Part shown: positions 24,641 to 32,397 of the stretch, in pieces | How the letters are laid out: every line of letters starts with the position of its first letter | Position numbering within the stretch: the first letter of the stretch is position 1 | NCBI GenBank assembly: GCA_947630485.1 | Contig: CANRHU010000013.1 | Span: forward strand, 1 to 56,672 | Origin: an uncultured Lachnospiraceae bacterium | GTDB taxonomy: Bacteria; Bacillota; Clostridia; Lachnospirales; Lachnospiraceae | DNA: 56,672 bases | Reading direction: 5' to 3' | The notes under the pieces: generated by a model | What the model was told of the DNA's origin: nothing | What the model saw: the letters and a program-made list of their open reading frames with translations, nothing else | Database searches by the model: none | Made by a program: the position numbers and the translations under genes

Positions 24641-24643
24641 GAC

Positions 24644-26530
24644 ATGTGCGGAATTGTCGGGTTTACCGGCAGGCAGCAGGCGGCGCCGATTCTGCTTGAC
24701 GGTCTGGAGAAACTGGAATACCGCGGTTATGATTCGGCCGGCATTGCCGTGGCGGCAGCGGGCGGCGCTGGAACGCAGGATAAGCCGTCGGCACAGAGCG
24801 GTCTGCATACGGAGAAGGGCTCTTCCATTGAGATTGTGAAGGCAAAGGGACGGCTGAAGGTGCTTCGCGAGATGACGGACGACGGACGGTCGGTGCCCGG
24901 TACGTGCGGAATCGGACATACGCGCTGGGCAACTCACGGCGAACCTTCGGTGCTCAATGCCCATCCCCACTATGCGAAGGACAGGCGGGTCGCGGTGGTT
25001 CATAATGGAATCATTGAGAATTATCAGCAGATCCGGGAGAAGCTTACAAAGGAGGGGTTCTCTTTCCTGACGGCAACGGATACGGAAGCCGCGGCGCATC
25101 TTCTGGATAAGTATTACAGTGGGAATCCCATCGAGGCGATCAGTAAACTGATGTTTCATGTGAGGGGCTCTTATGCCCTGGGGATCTTGTTTGCGGACCG
25201 CCCGGGGGAAATCTATGCGGTGCGCAAGGACAGCCCGCTGATCGTGGGACGGTCGGAGCAGGGGAATTTCATCGCGTCGGATGTACCGGCGATCCTGAAA
25301 TATACCAGGGATGTGTGCTTTATCCCGAATCTGGAGATCGTGAAGCTGACCGAAACGGAGATCCATTTTTACAATGTGGATCAGGAAGAGGTTGAGGAGA
25401 CATTCTCCCAGATCAACTGGGACACAGAGGCGGCGGAGAAGGGCGGCTTTGCCCATTTCATGCTGAAAGAGATTTATGAGCAGCCGAAGGCCGTGCGGGA
25501 TACAGTGAGCCCACGGATCAGCGAAGGTCATGTGAATCTGGATGAGCTGGGCATGAGCCGTGAGGAGCTGGCGAAGGTTTCCCGAATCCAGATGGTAGCG
25601 TGCGGGTCGGCATATCATGTTTGTATGACGGCCAAATATATGATAGAGCAGACGGCCCGTGTGCCGGTGGATGTGGATCTGGCCAGCGAGTTTCGTTACC
25701 GGAATCCGGTGATGGAGAAGGATACGCTTGTGATTGTGGTCAGCCAGTCCGGGGAGACGGCGGACTCCCTGGCCGCTCTGAGGGAGGCGAAGAAGCTGGG
25801 GTATCATGTCCTCGGCATTGTGAACGTAGTGGGCAGCTCCATCGCCCGGGAAGCGGACAGTGTATTTTATACCTGGGCAGGGCCGGAGATTTCGGTGGCG
25901 ACGACGAAGGCCTACAGCACACAGCTGGCGGCGGTGTATCTGCTGGCGATTGGCCTGGGAAGGGCGAAAGGCGTCATCGATGAGATTGCGGAGACGGAGA
26001 TGGTGGAAGAACTTTCACGTCTCCCGGAGAAAATCGAGAGAATTCTGGAGGAGAAGGAGCGAATCCAGTGGTTTGCCAACAAATTTTCTCACAGCAAAGA
26101 TATTTTCTTTATCGGCCGCGGTCTGGATTACGCGTCTTCGCTTGAGGGCTCGCTGAAGCTTAAGGAAATCTCCTATATCCATTCGGAGGCGTATGCGGCC
26201 GGCGAGCTGAAGCATGGGACAATCTCGCTGATTGAGGACGGAATTCTGGTAGTCGGCGTGGCGACGCAGAAGAGTCTGTTTGAGAAACTGATCAGCAACA
26301 TGGTGGAAGTAAAGAGCCGCGGCGCCTACGTGCTGGGAGTAACCAGTTATGGGAACTACAGCATGGAGGACGTGGCGAATTATACGATCTATGTGCCGAA
26401 GACAATGGAATGTTTTGCGGCCAGCCTGGTGGTGGTGCCTCTGCAGCTGCTGGCATATTATGTGGCGTTAGGGAAAGGGCTGGATGTCGATAAACCGAGG
26501 AATCTGGCAAAATCGGTGACGGTGGAATAG
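24644..26530 (+). CDS. glmS: Glutamine-fructose-6-phosphate aminotransferase GlmS
   Basis: GlmS makes glucosamine-6-phosphate from fructose-6-phosphate and glutamine, the first step to cell-wall amino sugars. The 628-residue protein starts with the catalytic Cys2 (MCGIVGFTGRQQAAP) of the glutaminase domain, with CGIGHTRWATHGEPSVLNAH and NGIIENYQ further on. Two SIS isomerase domains follow (MVACGSAYHV, VVSQSGETADSLAAL, GRGLDYASSLEGSLKLKEIS, ELKHGTISLIEDG), ending DKPRNLAKSVTVE. A short insertion (about residues 40-67) interrupts the glutaminase domain. Unlike many Gram-positive glmS genes there is no room upstream for a glmS ribozyme, because glmM ends 3 bases before the start. Confidence 0.97.
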   Translation: MCGIVGFTGRQQAAPILLDGLEKLEYRGYDSAGIAVAAAGGAGTQDKPSAQSGLHTEKGSSIEIVKAKGRLKVLREMTDDGRSVPGTCGIGHTRWATHGEPSVLNAHPHYAKDRRVAVVHNGIIENYQQIREKLTKEGFSFLTATDTEAAAHLLDKYYSGNPIEAISKLMFHVRGSYALGILFADRPGEIYAVRKDSPLIVGRSEQGNFIASDVPAILKYTRDVCFIPNLEIVKLTETEIHFYNVDQEEVEETFSQINWDTEAAEKGGFAHFMLKEIYEQPKAVRDTVSPRISEGHVNLDELGMSREELAKVSRIQMVACGSAYHVCMTAKYMIEQTARVPVDVDLASEFRYRNPVMEKDTLVIVVSQSGETADSLAALREAKKLGYHVLGIVNVVGSSIAREADSVFYTWAGPEISVATTKAYSTQLAAVYLLAIGLGRAKGVIDEIAETEMVEELSRLPEKIERILEEKERIQWFANKFSHSKDIFFIGRGLDYASSLEGSLKLKEISYIHSEAYAAGELKHGTISLIEDGILVVGVATQKSLFEKLISNMVEVKSRGAYVLGVTSYGNYSMEDVANYTIYVPKTMECFAASLVVVPLQLLAYYVALGKGLDVDKPRNLAKSVTVE

Positions 26531-26531
26531 G

Positions 26532-26555
26532 GAAGGGGAGAGAAATCTCCCCTTC
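26532..26555. terminator. Hairpin terminator between convergent genes
   Basis: GAAGGGGAGA (26532-26541) and its complement (26546-26555) form a perfect 10-base-pair stem with a GAAA loop. The following T-run is weak (TTAAAAA). It lies in the 37-base gap between glmS and the convergent phospholipase-like gene. Confidence 0.6.
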
Positions 26556-26567
26556 TTAAAAATCCGA

Positions 26568-27371
26568 TCAGTTTTCTCCGAAAGTATGGTCCAGCCGCGC
26601 GTCCAGAGGAGTCATCCCTTCCGTATACGACTGGAAGTTCTGAATCAGTTCCACTGCGAAGGAAACCGCCCTTTCGTACAGCCGCAGCATCTCTTTGCAG
26701 ACCGGCGTGCTGCCGGGGAGAGGCTGGGGCGTGATGACCATATCGTGGATACTCCTCGGGCAGTGGACAAGCCGCATGAGGAACATGAGGATCCGGCGGC
26801 GGATGGCTCCCTTTGGGGCCAGAAGTTTCAGATCCGTTCGCTGGGAGCGGATGGCATGGAGAATCTGCCGGCGGGTAATGTCCGGGAAGAAGGCGGCGAT
26901 GATGCGGGAGTTAAAGCGCGAGGCATTTAAATGCCTGATCGGGCGGTAGCGGAGCGGGTTATAACCGTCCGCTTCCATCAGAATACGGTCAAACTCCGAT
27001 TCGATGGCAGAGTGGCTTAAGGGCGTCTCGCGGGCCGTCTGTTCCACATAGGGGTGGCAGGTGCTGTCCAGGGCGAAGTGGCATAAAAAGCCATAGAGAT
27101 AGGCCATGGATGGAGCGATATCCACGGAAGGAACCGCGTGAAGGATATCCTCTGCCCGCTCGAAAAACTCAAACCCGGGCCGCGCGTGCATGGCAAATCC
27201 GGTCTCGCTGACGGAGTTCTTCTTCCGGACTTTATAGTAGAAGAGAACATCCGGGCCATGAAGCCCGATACAGTAAAGGCCTAAGTAGGGCCGAATACTC
27301 TCCCGCAGTTCGCGGGGGAGGCTTTTGTAAACTTCTGTTCCGAAACGGTAGTGCGCATATGTTGTGGGCAT
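26568..27371 (-). CDS. Zinc-dependent phospholipase C family protein
   Basis: ATG 27371 (MPTTYAHYRFGTEVY) has GGAGG 9 bases upstream and shares one base with the stop of the preceding reductase gene. The 267-residue product matches the zinc-dependent phospholipase C family (PF00882): PTTYAHYRFG, GLYCIGLHGPDVLFYY, GFLCHFALDSTCHPYVEQ (His and Asp metal ligands) and AIESEFDRILM. No signal peptide is visible, unlike secreted toxins of this fold, so it is probably a cytoplasmic hydrolase of unknown substrate. The C-terminal half (DITRRQILHAIRSQRTDLKL onward) is helical and less conserved. It pairs with the FabG-like gene in a two-gene operon, perhaps in lipid turnover. Confidence 0.8.
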   Translation of the reverse strand: MPTTYAHYRFGTEVYKSLPRELRESIRPYLGLYCIGLHGPDVLFYYKVRKKNSVSETGFAMHARPGFEFFERAEDILHAVPSVDIAPSMAYLYGFLCHFALDSTCHPYVEQTARETPLSHSAIESEFDRILMEADGYNPLRYRPIRHLNASRFNSRIIAAFFPDITRRQILHAIRSQRTDLKLLAPKGAIRRRILMFLMRLVHCPRSIHDMVITPQPLPGSTPVCKEMLRLYERAVSFAVELIQNFQSYTEGMTPLDARLDHTFGEN

Positions 27372-28144
27372 CAGATCCAACCTCCATCCAGACCTATGAC
27401 CTGCCCGGTCAGATAGGAATTTGAGTGCGTCAGCTGCCAGACCAGATCGGCTGTCTCCTCCGGCGTCCCCAGACGGCCCGCGGGGATCTGATCGGTCAGC
27501 GCAGCAAGTTCTTCAGGCGACAGAAAACGATTCATCTCCGTGTCGATCGCGCCGCAGGCGATGGCGTTGACCTGGATATGGCTTGGGGCCAGTTCTTTGG
27601 CCAGGGCGCGGGTGAAGGCGTTTAGGGCGCCTTTGGAAGCGGAGTAGGCGGTCTCGCAGGAGGCGCCGACATTCCCCCATACGGAAGATATATTGATGAT
27701 GTGCCCGGCCTGGCGTCTGACCATGCCGGGGATGACCAGCTTGCTGAGACAGAAGGCGGCGGTCAGATTGGTTCTTATGATTCGATCCCAGTCTTCACAG
27801 CTCATATCCTGAAGCAGGCCGATATAGGAGATACCGGCGTTGTTGACCAGTATGTCGATATGGTCGAAGCGCTGCTGCGCCTGGGAAAAGAATTCCTGGC
27901 AGCAGGCCATGTCCCCCATGTCGCCGACGTAGGCGAGACAGCCGGCCGGTGTGTCTTTGCCGGCTGCGGACGGAGCCGGATGGGCATTCTGCAGCCTTTC
28001 GACTTCCGCTTTTGTCTCTGCCAGCCGCGACTCATTTTTCAGACAGCTGATCGCCACATTATCGTGTTCTCTTGCAAATCGCAGGGCGATGGCCTTCCCG
28101 ATTCCGCGGGAAGCGCCGGTCACCAGAACGGTTTTTCCGCTCAT
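27371..28144 (-). CDS. Short-chain dehydrogenase/reductase, FabG-like
   Basis: ATG 28144 follows AAGGAGA on the minus strand; a longer frame upstream has no ribosome-binding site. The 257-residue product has the classical SDR plan: VTGASRGIGKAIALRFARE (NADPH site), NNAGISYIGL, INISSVWGN (catalytic Ser), YSASKGALNAFTRALAKELA (catalytic Tyr-x3-Lys), and LTGQVIGLDGGWI at the end. This is closest to 3-oxoacyl-ACP reductases, but it is not near other fatty-acid synthesis genes, so a different keto substrate is possible. An insertion near residues 43-65 (AERLQNAHPAPSAAG-like) lengthens the region after the second strand. It is translated together with the phospholipase-like gene. Confidence 0.88.
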   Translation of the reverse strand: MSGKTVLVTGASRGIGKAIALRFAREHDNVAISCLKNESRLAETKAEVERLQNAHPAPSAAGKDTPAGCLAYVGDMGDMACCQEFFSQAQQRFDHIDILVNNAGISYIGLLQDMSCEDWDRIIRTNLTAAFCLSKLVIPGMVRRQAGHIINISSVWGNVGASCETAYSASKGALNAFTRALAKELAPSHIQVNAIACGAIDTEMNRFLSPEELAALTDQIPAGRLGTPEETADLVWQLTHSNSYLTGQVIGLDGGWI

Positions 28145-28268
28145 ACGGAGTCTCCTTGCAGCGGGTTTTCTTTTCATTTTCAATCATAACGCTGCTTTCT
28201 TATGATACCATGATAAGAGATGAAATGCAAGGCGGGCGCCCGGCAAAACTTCTCTTTTCGAAAAAACT

Positions 28269-28298
28269 TTGGATATATCGGAAGGAGTATGGTATACT
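28269..28298 (+). promoter_or_regulatory. Promoter of the thioredoxin reductase gene
   Basis: An extended -10 (TGG then TATACT at 28293-28298) lies 18 bases after TTGGAT (28269-28274). The expected transcript start is near 28305, giving a leader of about 98 bases. Confidence 0.6.
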
Positions 28299-28304
28299 AT
28301 TCCT

Positions 28305-28402
28305 GTAAGCGAAAACAGCCGGTCTCTGGGATGCCGCACAGCGGAACCGGGAACGCGGGCTGTGGCGCTACCCGTGAAAATATTTAAAAAGGAGACCTAC
28401 AT
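28305..28402 (+). promoter_or_regulatory. Structured leader before trxB
   Basis: The leader can fold into nested helices: CCGGT pairs with ACCGG around an inner CCGC/GCGG hairpin (about 28319-28352), followed by a CGGG/CCCG hairpin (about 28355-28375). The AAGGAG site at the end is left free. I do not recognise a known riboswitch class. Confidence 0.4.
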
Positions 28403-29380
28403 ATGGATAAAATCTACGACCTCCTGATTCTCGGCTCCGGTCCTGCCGGTTTGGCGGCCGGTATCTACGCGGAACGGGCCCGCCTGGATGCGATGGTGAT
28501 CGAGAAGGAATATGTCAGCGGCGGTCAGGTGGTAAACACCTACGAGGTAGATAATTACCCCGGACTTCCGGGTATAAACGGATTCGATATGGGCATGAAG
28601 TTTAGGGAACACGCAGACGGGCTGGGCGTGAATTTCGTCACGGACAAAGTCGAGCGTGTGGAAGCTCCGGGTAAAGAGGACCTGACCGGCGAGTGCGGCA
28701 GCACAGTACGTTCGGGCGGAGACGCGGCCGAGCAGCCTGTTTACCGGGTTGTCTGTGAGAATGAGACTTATGCGGCAAGAACCCTGATCATCGCGACCGG
28801 GGCCGTCCATCGAAAGCTTGGCGTGCCGGGCGAAGAGGAGATGGCGGGCATGGGCGTGTCTTACTGCGCCACCTGCGACGGAGCGTTTTTCCGCAATAAG
28901 GATGTGGCCGTAGTGGGCGGCGGCGATGTGGCCATCGAGGATGCCATTTTTCTGGCGAGGGCCTGCCGCAGGGTTTACGTGATCCATCGCCGCGACGAAC
29001 TGCGGGGTGCGAAGAGTCTGCAGGAGAAGCTTCTGCGTCTTCCGAATGTCGAAATGCTGTGGAATACGGTTGTGGAGAAGATTGAGGGCGATGGTCAGGT
29101 GAGCGGCCTGACGGTTAGAAACGTAAAGACCGGAGAGATTTCGGCGCTTCCGCTGCAGGGGGTTTTTGTCGCGGTGGGGATCGTGCCGAACAGCGGCATA
29201 TTTGAGGGACTGGTGGAGATGGATCACGGATATATTGTGGCGGACGAGACCGGAAGGACCTCCGCGCCGGGAATTTTTGCCGCGGGAGATGTGCGCACGA
29301 AAGCGCTTCGGCAGATTGTGACCGCTGTGTCAGACGGAGCGAATGCGGTGGCGTCGGTCGAGAAATATCTGGCAGGCTGA
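28403..29380 (+). CDS. trxB: Thioredoxin reductase
   Basis: The enzyme passes electrons from NADPH through FAD to thioredoxin. ATG 28403 has AAGGAG 8 bases upstream. In 325 residues one sees the FAD site (LGSGPAGLAAGIYAERARLD), the redox-active CATCDGAFF, the NADPH site (VVGGGDVAIEDAIFLAR, then HRRDEL) and the second FAD site (GIFAAGDVRTKALRQIVTAV). A stretch around residues 88-115 (EAPGKEDLTGECGSTVRSGG) is a charged insertion in the FAD domain not found in the best-known enzymes. The structured leader upstream hints at post-transcriptional control. No thioredoxin gene is adjacent. Confidence 0.93.
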   Translation: MDKIYDLLILGSGPAGLAAGIYAERARLDAMVIEKEYVSGGQVVNTYEVDNYPGLPGINGFDMGMKFREHADGLGVNFVTDKVERVEAPGKEDLTGECGSTVRSGGDAAEQPVYRVVCENETYAARTLIIATGAVHRKLGVPGEEEMAGMGVSYCATCDGAFFRNKDVAVVGGGDVAIEDAIFLARACRRVYVIHRRDELRGAKSLQEKLLRLPNVEMLWNTVVEKIEGDGQVSGLTVRNVKTGEISALPLQGVFVAVGIVPNSGIFEGLVEMDHGYIVADETGRTSAPGIFAAGDVRTKALRQIVTAVSDGANAVASVEKYLAG

Positions 29381-29395
29381 AGATAAAACATCGTG

Positions 29396-29412
29396 CATAC
29401 TGACGTAATACG
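29396..29412. repeat. Short repeat around TACTGACGTAA, copy 1
   Basis: This 17-base element, containing TACTGACGTAATAC, matches a second copy at 31272-31288 at 15 of 17 positions. Both border a hairpin (here copy C of the ACT-loop family). Confidence 0.45.
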
Positions 29413-29439
29413 AGGAGAGCGCCACTGGCGCTCTCCTCG
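29411..29439. repeat. ACT-loop hairpin with conserved tail, copy C
   Basis: Arms 29411-29423 (CGAGGAGAGCGCC) and 29427-29439 pair perfectly over 13 bases around the loop ACT. The tail reads GCATGGAAATAC. It lies 30 bases after the trxB stop and is followed directly by a terminator. Confidence 0.7.
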
Positions 29440-29447
29440 CATGGAAA

Positions 29448-29480
29448 TACAAAAAGAGCGTCGGCGACGCTCTTTTTGTA
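29448..29480. terminator. Bidirectional terminator between trxB and the esterase gene
   Basis: TACAAAAAGAGCGTC (29448-29462) and its complement (29466-29480) form a perfect 15-base-pair stem with a 3-base loop. The A and T tracts within the arms give a T-run in either direction. Confidence 0.85.
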
Positions 29481-29536
29481 TCTCCCTTCCGCGCTCCCGT
29501 ATGATCGGGGATAAGGGTATATTGGCGGTTGGATAT

Positions 29537-31099
29537 TTAGTGCTGTACCTTATCTTTATTTTCTTCGAACTTTTTCATGAACGCAGGGCCGGCTTCGCTG
29601 GCCATCAATGGGATCAGTTCCCGGTCATGGTTGCAGACGACGCGTGTGTTGGCGTCGAAGAGGATTGTCATCTCTTTTTCCGGCGTGCTGGCATCCCACT
29701 GGGGGATTCCCGCGTGGTTCGGGTTGCCGGAGCGGGCGAATGCCATCGCCGCGCCGAAGATCTCGCTCTCGAGCTTCTCCGTCAGGCCGCCCTCCATCTG
29801 GGTGTAGGGAGCCAGTTCCGTGTTGTGGAAGAAGAACGGCACATCCGAGCAGTGCCACGGTGTACGTCCGCCGTCAAGGGGCATATCCTGATTGAACAGA
29901 TAGGCGTAGGTGCAGGAATTCATCGCGCTTCTGATCTTGATGTACTGCTGCTCCGGCGCGCGGAAAATGAAATCCAGGGTCATCAGGTTGGCAGGATGGC
30001 GCTCCGGATAAGCCTTCTCGAACATGGGCAGGATGCGATCCGCCAGTTCTTTTCCAAGCAGGGCGCGAACCGCCTCACGGCCTGCTTCCGGCGTGGCCGT
30101 ATGTACGTCCACAGAGCTGGGCGCGAAGGAAGTGAACTCGCTGAATACGGAACCGACCATAAGCGGCACCTGCGAGGACTCCTTGCGGAAACCGTTGAGA
30201 ATCGGTTCGCCTGCGTAGTATTTGTTGGGGATCGGGGAGCCGCCTACGTACTTGCCCGCGGCGCGGAGCGCCGGCGTTACCTTTGAGTAGGCCGCCGCCA
30301 GTGACGCGTAGGGAACGGTCTCCAGATCTTTGACCTTGTCGATCTTTAATTCTTTCATCATCGCGTGAACCAGTTCTTCGCTGCTGCCCTTGCTGTCTGC
30401 CAGCACCGGACCGATGACGCCGCTCATATTGATGCCCTTGGCAAACAGGCCGTCTGCTGCCGGCATCTGCAGAAGCGTCGTGATCTTGGCGCCGCCGCCC
30501 GACTGGCCGAAGAGCGTCACATTGGCAGGATCGCCGCCGAATTTCGCGATATTGTCATGGATCCACTGAAGCGCCGCGATGATGTCGTCCATACCGGCAT
30601 TGCCGGAGTTGGCGTATTCCTCGCCGAAGGCGGACAGGTCGCAGAATCCCAACACGTTCAGGCGGTGGTTGATCGTGACGACCACCACGTCGCCGTGAAC
30701 GGCCATATTCTCGCCTTCATAGGCAATGTGCTCGATGGCGGAGCCGGCCGCAAAGCCGCCGCCGTGGAGCCACACCATAACGGGACGGGCCTTGTCGTCG
30801 CAGCCCGGGGTCCAGATATTCAGATTCTGGCAGTTTTCGTCCATGATCCAGTAGCGGTGTGGCACGAGAAGCTCGCCGTTGGGCTTAGGCATGTCCAGAA
30901 GCGGACAAACATAACCAAAGCTGGTGGTGTCCAGAACGCCCTCCCAGGGCGTGACCGGAACCGGTGCGTGGAAGCGCTTCGCCTGCGCGTAGGGAACACC
31001 CTTGAAAATGGACAGGTTCCGATATTCGTAACCACGGATCTTGCCCTGCGTGGTTTCGACTACGGCTGTCTGCGGGGTGTAGGAGAATGGATAGCTCAT
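29537..31099 (-). CDS. Type B carboxylesterase
   Basis: The 520-residue product belongs to the carboxylesterase type B family of alpha/beta hydrolases (PF00135). It has GKIRGYEYRNLSIFKGVPYA at the start, the oxyanion region PVMVWLHGGGFAAGSA, the nucleophile motif VTLFGQSGGGAKITTL (Ser in G-Q-S-G-G), an acidic residue in the VGSVFSEFTSF region, and a His in PWHCSDVPFFFHNTE near the end. AAGGAG precedes ATG 31099 on the minus strand. No signal peptide is present, so it is cytoplasmic and probably hydrolyses esters of plant or drug-like compounds taken up by the cell; the substrate is unknown. A 15-base palindrome over its promoter suggests control by a dimeric regulator. Confidence 0.92.
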   Translation of the reverse strand: MSYPFSYTPQTAVVETTQGKIRGYEYRNLSIFKGVPYAQAKRFHAPVPVTPWEGVLDTTSFGYVCPLLDMPKPNGELLVPHRYWIMDENCQNLNIWTPGCDDKARPVMVWLHGGGFAAGSAIEHIAYEGENMAVHGDVVVVTINHRLNVLGFCDLSAFGEEYANSGNAGMDDIIAALQWIHDNIAKFGGDPANVTLFGQSGGGAKITTLLQMPAADGLFAKGINMSGVIGPVLADSKGSSEELVHAMMKELKIDKVKDLETVPYASLAAAYSKVTPALRAAGKYVGGSPIPNKYYAGEPILNGFRKESSQVPLMVGSVFSEFTSFAPSSVDVHTATPEAGREAVRALLGKELADRILPMFEKAYPERHPANLMTLDFIFRAPEQQYIKIRSAMNSCTYAYLFNQDMPLDGGRTPWHCSDVPFFFHNTELAPYTQMEGGLTEKLESEIFGAAMAFARSGNPNHAGIPQWDASTPEKEMTILFDANTRVVCNHDRELIPLMASEAGPAFMKKFEENKDKVQH

Positions 31100-31176
31100 A
31101 ACATTTACTCCTTGTCATTTATTAATCACATGAACATACGGGAAACGCGCCGGCGGCACATTTCCCAGATGTTATT

Positions 31177-31207
31177 AGTATAGCATTAGAAATATTGCAC
31201 TGCAATA
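31177..31207 (-). promoter_or_regulatory. Esterase promoter with overlapping palindrome
   Basis: On the minus strand TTGCAG (31200-31205) and TATACT (31177-31182) are 17 bases apart. The perfect palindrome TATTGCA-C-TGCAATA (31193-31207) covers the -35 box, a position suited to repression. Confidence 0.6.
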
Positions 31208-31271
31208 GTCAAAATATCTTATTCATAACCGGCATATTTTCACATAGGCGATATTGGGTGACACGCTTTTT

Positions 31272-31288
31272 TGCGTACTGACGTAAAA
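31272..31288. repeat. Short repeat around TACTGACGTAA, copy 2
   Basis: It contains TACTGACGTAAAAC and is the partner of the copy at 29396-29412. It borders the hpf terminator hairpin. Confidence 0.45.
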
Positions 31289-31314
31289 CAGGGGACTGTC
31301 TTTCGACAATCCCC
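31286..31314 (-). terminator. Terminator of hpf
   Basis: Arms 31291-31300 and 31305-31314 pair with one wobble (G-U on the minus strand) around a 4-base loop. On the minus strand the hairpin is followed by TGTTTTAC. Confidence 0.6.
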
Positions 31315-31338
31315 ATTGTTCCGTCAGCAGGTTCGGTT

Positions 31339-31869
31339 TCAGAATTCCGGCTCGATTAAGCCGTAAGTATTTCCTTTGCGCTTGTACACCACATTCACTT
31401 GGTCGGTTTCCGCGTTCAGGAACATATAGAAATTATGTCCCAGAAGCTCCATCTCCACGCAGGCGTCCTCCGGGAACATGGGCTTCATGCCAAAACGTTT
31501 GGTCTTGACGATATTGATATCCTCGTCCTCCGCGGCTTCCTCAGATTCCAGGAACAGCTGGGAGAAGGACTGGGCAGACTGCTTTTTGTCAATAATCTTT
31601 TTCTTATATCTGCGCACCTGCCGCTCAATCACTTCCTCCACCAGATCGATGGATACGTACATATCGCTTGAGGCCTCCTCGGCCCGGATGATCCCTCCTT
31701 TGATCGGTATGGTTACTTCGATCTTTTGCTCACTGCGCTGGATGCTTAAGGTGACAATCACCTCCGTCGTAGGCGTAAAGTAATGCTCCAGCTTCCCAAG
31801 CTTCTCCTCGATGGCCTCTCTCAGCCCAGAGGATACTTCCATGTTTCTTCCGGTAATCGTAAAACGCAT
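31339..31869 (-). CDS. hpf: Long ribosome hibernation promoting factor
   Basis: The 176-residue protein is the long form of HPF, which binds the 30S subunit and joins two 70S ribosomes into inactive 100S dimers in slow growth. Residues 1 to about 100 are the RaiA/YfiA fold (MRFTITGRNMEVSSGLREAI, SDMYVSIDLVEEVIERQVRR YKKK). After an acidic linker (ESEEAAEDEDINIVKTKRF) the C-terminal dimerisation domain spans about 122-176 (KPMFPEDACVEMELLGHNFY, FLNAETDQVNVVYKRKGNTY, GLIEP). AAGGAG precedes ATG 31869, and a strong promoter lies just upstream on the minus strand. Confidence 0.95.
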   Translation of the reverse strand: MRFTITGRNMEVSSGLREAIEEKLGKLEHYFTPTTEVIVTLSIQRSEQKIEVTIPIKGGIIRAEEASSDMYVSIDLVEEVIERQVRRYKKKIIDKKQSAQSFSQLFLESEEAAEDEDINIVKTKRFGMKPMFPEDACVEMELLGHNFYMFLNAETDQVNVVYKRKGNTYGLIEPEF

Positions 31870-31900
31870 GCTTATCAGCTCCTTCTATTGGGATATTTAA

Positions 31901-31929
31901 AGTATACCATACATATTCTAAACATTCAA
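31901..31929 (-). promoter_or_regulatory. Promoter of hpf
   Basis: On the minus strand TTGAAT (31924-31929) and an extended -10, TGG then TATACT (31901-31906), are 17 bases apart. It lies about 30 bases before the start codon. Confidence 0.75.
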
Positions 31930-32079
31930 CCAAATTATGCAAAGTTTTCTGAATTTTACACAGCGGCCCGAACGGCGGGGAATAAAAAATTTGTCGAAAA
32001 TGTAAAGTTTATAAGATGTGAACAAAAATCTTTTTTTCGACGGAAAAATGGATTCGAACATACTTTTCTGATGAAAAAC

Positions 32080-32150
32080 GGTGGATAATGTGGATAAGTT
32101 GGTGTATAACTGGTATTTCACGAAAAATCGACATTTTTCCCTGTGGAAAA
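32080..32150. promoter_or_regulatory. Cluster of DnaA-box-like 9-mers
   Basis: GGTGGATAA (32080-32088) abuts TGTGGATAA (32089-32097), the exact complement of the classical DnaA box TTATCCACA. TGTGGAAAA follows at 32142-32150. The surrounding DNA is AT-rich. dnaA and dnaN are not present, so this is not the usual chromosomal origin layout. Confidence 0.45.
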
Positions 32151-32397
32151 ATGGAACCGGGAGCAGACGCAATCCGCCGCCGGCCGATTCGTTCGAACAT
32201 AATTTTTGTGCAATCTGTCTAAGTTACCATAAAAGAAAATGTTATGTCATCTTGACAAGCGGACAAAGATTGAAAATTTTCTCTGATACTGGAATTTTTC
32301 CGCGGTAAGCGTTATGATTAGTATATCAGTGAGGAATTGGCGAACCTGCTTTCTTGCAATCGGTTTTGGCTGACGGCAGGGGAAAGGAATGGAAACG

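Larger units (their letters stand above)
31870..32397. other. AT-rich 528-base gap between hpf and the GH88 gene
   Basis: The left part holds the hpf promoter. The middle is AT-rich with several poly-A and poly-T tracts, a cluster of DnaA-box-like 9-mers (32080-32097, 32142-32150) and a repeated TTCGAACATA (near 32054 and 32193). TTGACA at 32252-32257 may start transcription of the GH88 gene, but its -10 is poor. No protein-coding frame is convincing. Confidence 0.5.

Noticed and set aside
24600-24643. glmS ribozyme.
   Set aside because: The space is occupied by the end of glmM; no ribozyme-like fold can fit.
28305-28402. A known riboswitch before trxB.
   Set aside because: None of the conserved cores of the classes I know could be matched, so only a structured leader is reported.
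32080-32150. Chromosomal replication origin.
   Set aside because: Three box-like sites without dnaA, dnaN, rpmH or other origin neighbours are not enough.
32252-32281. Promoter of the GH88 gene from TTGACA at 32252.
   Set aside because: The -35 box is perfect, but no acceptable -10 hexamer lies 16-18 bases away, so it is mentioned only in the gap description.
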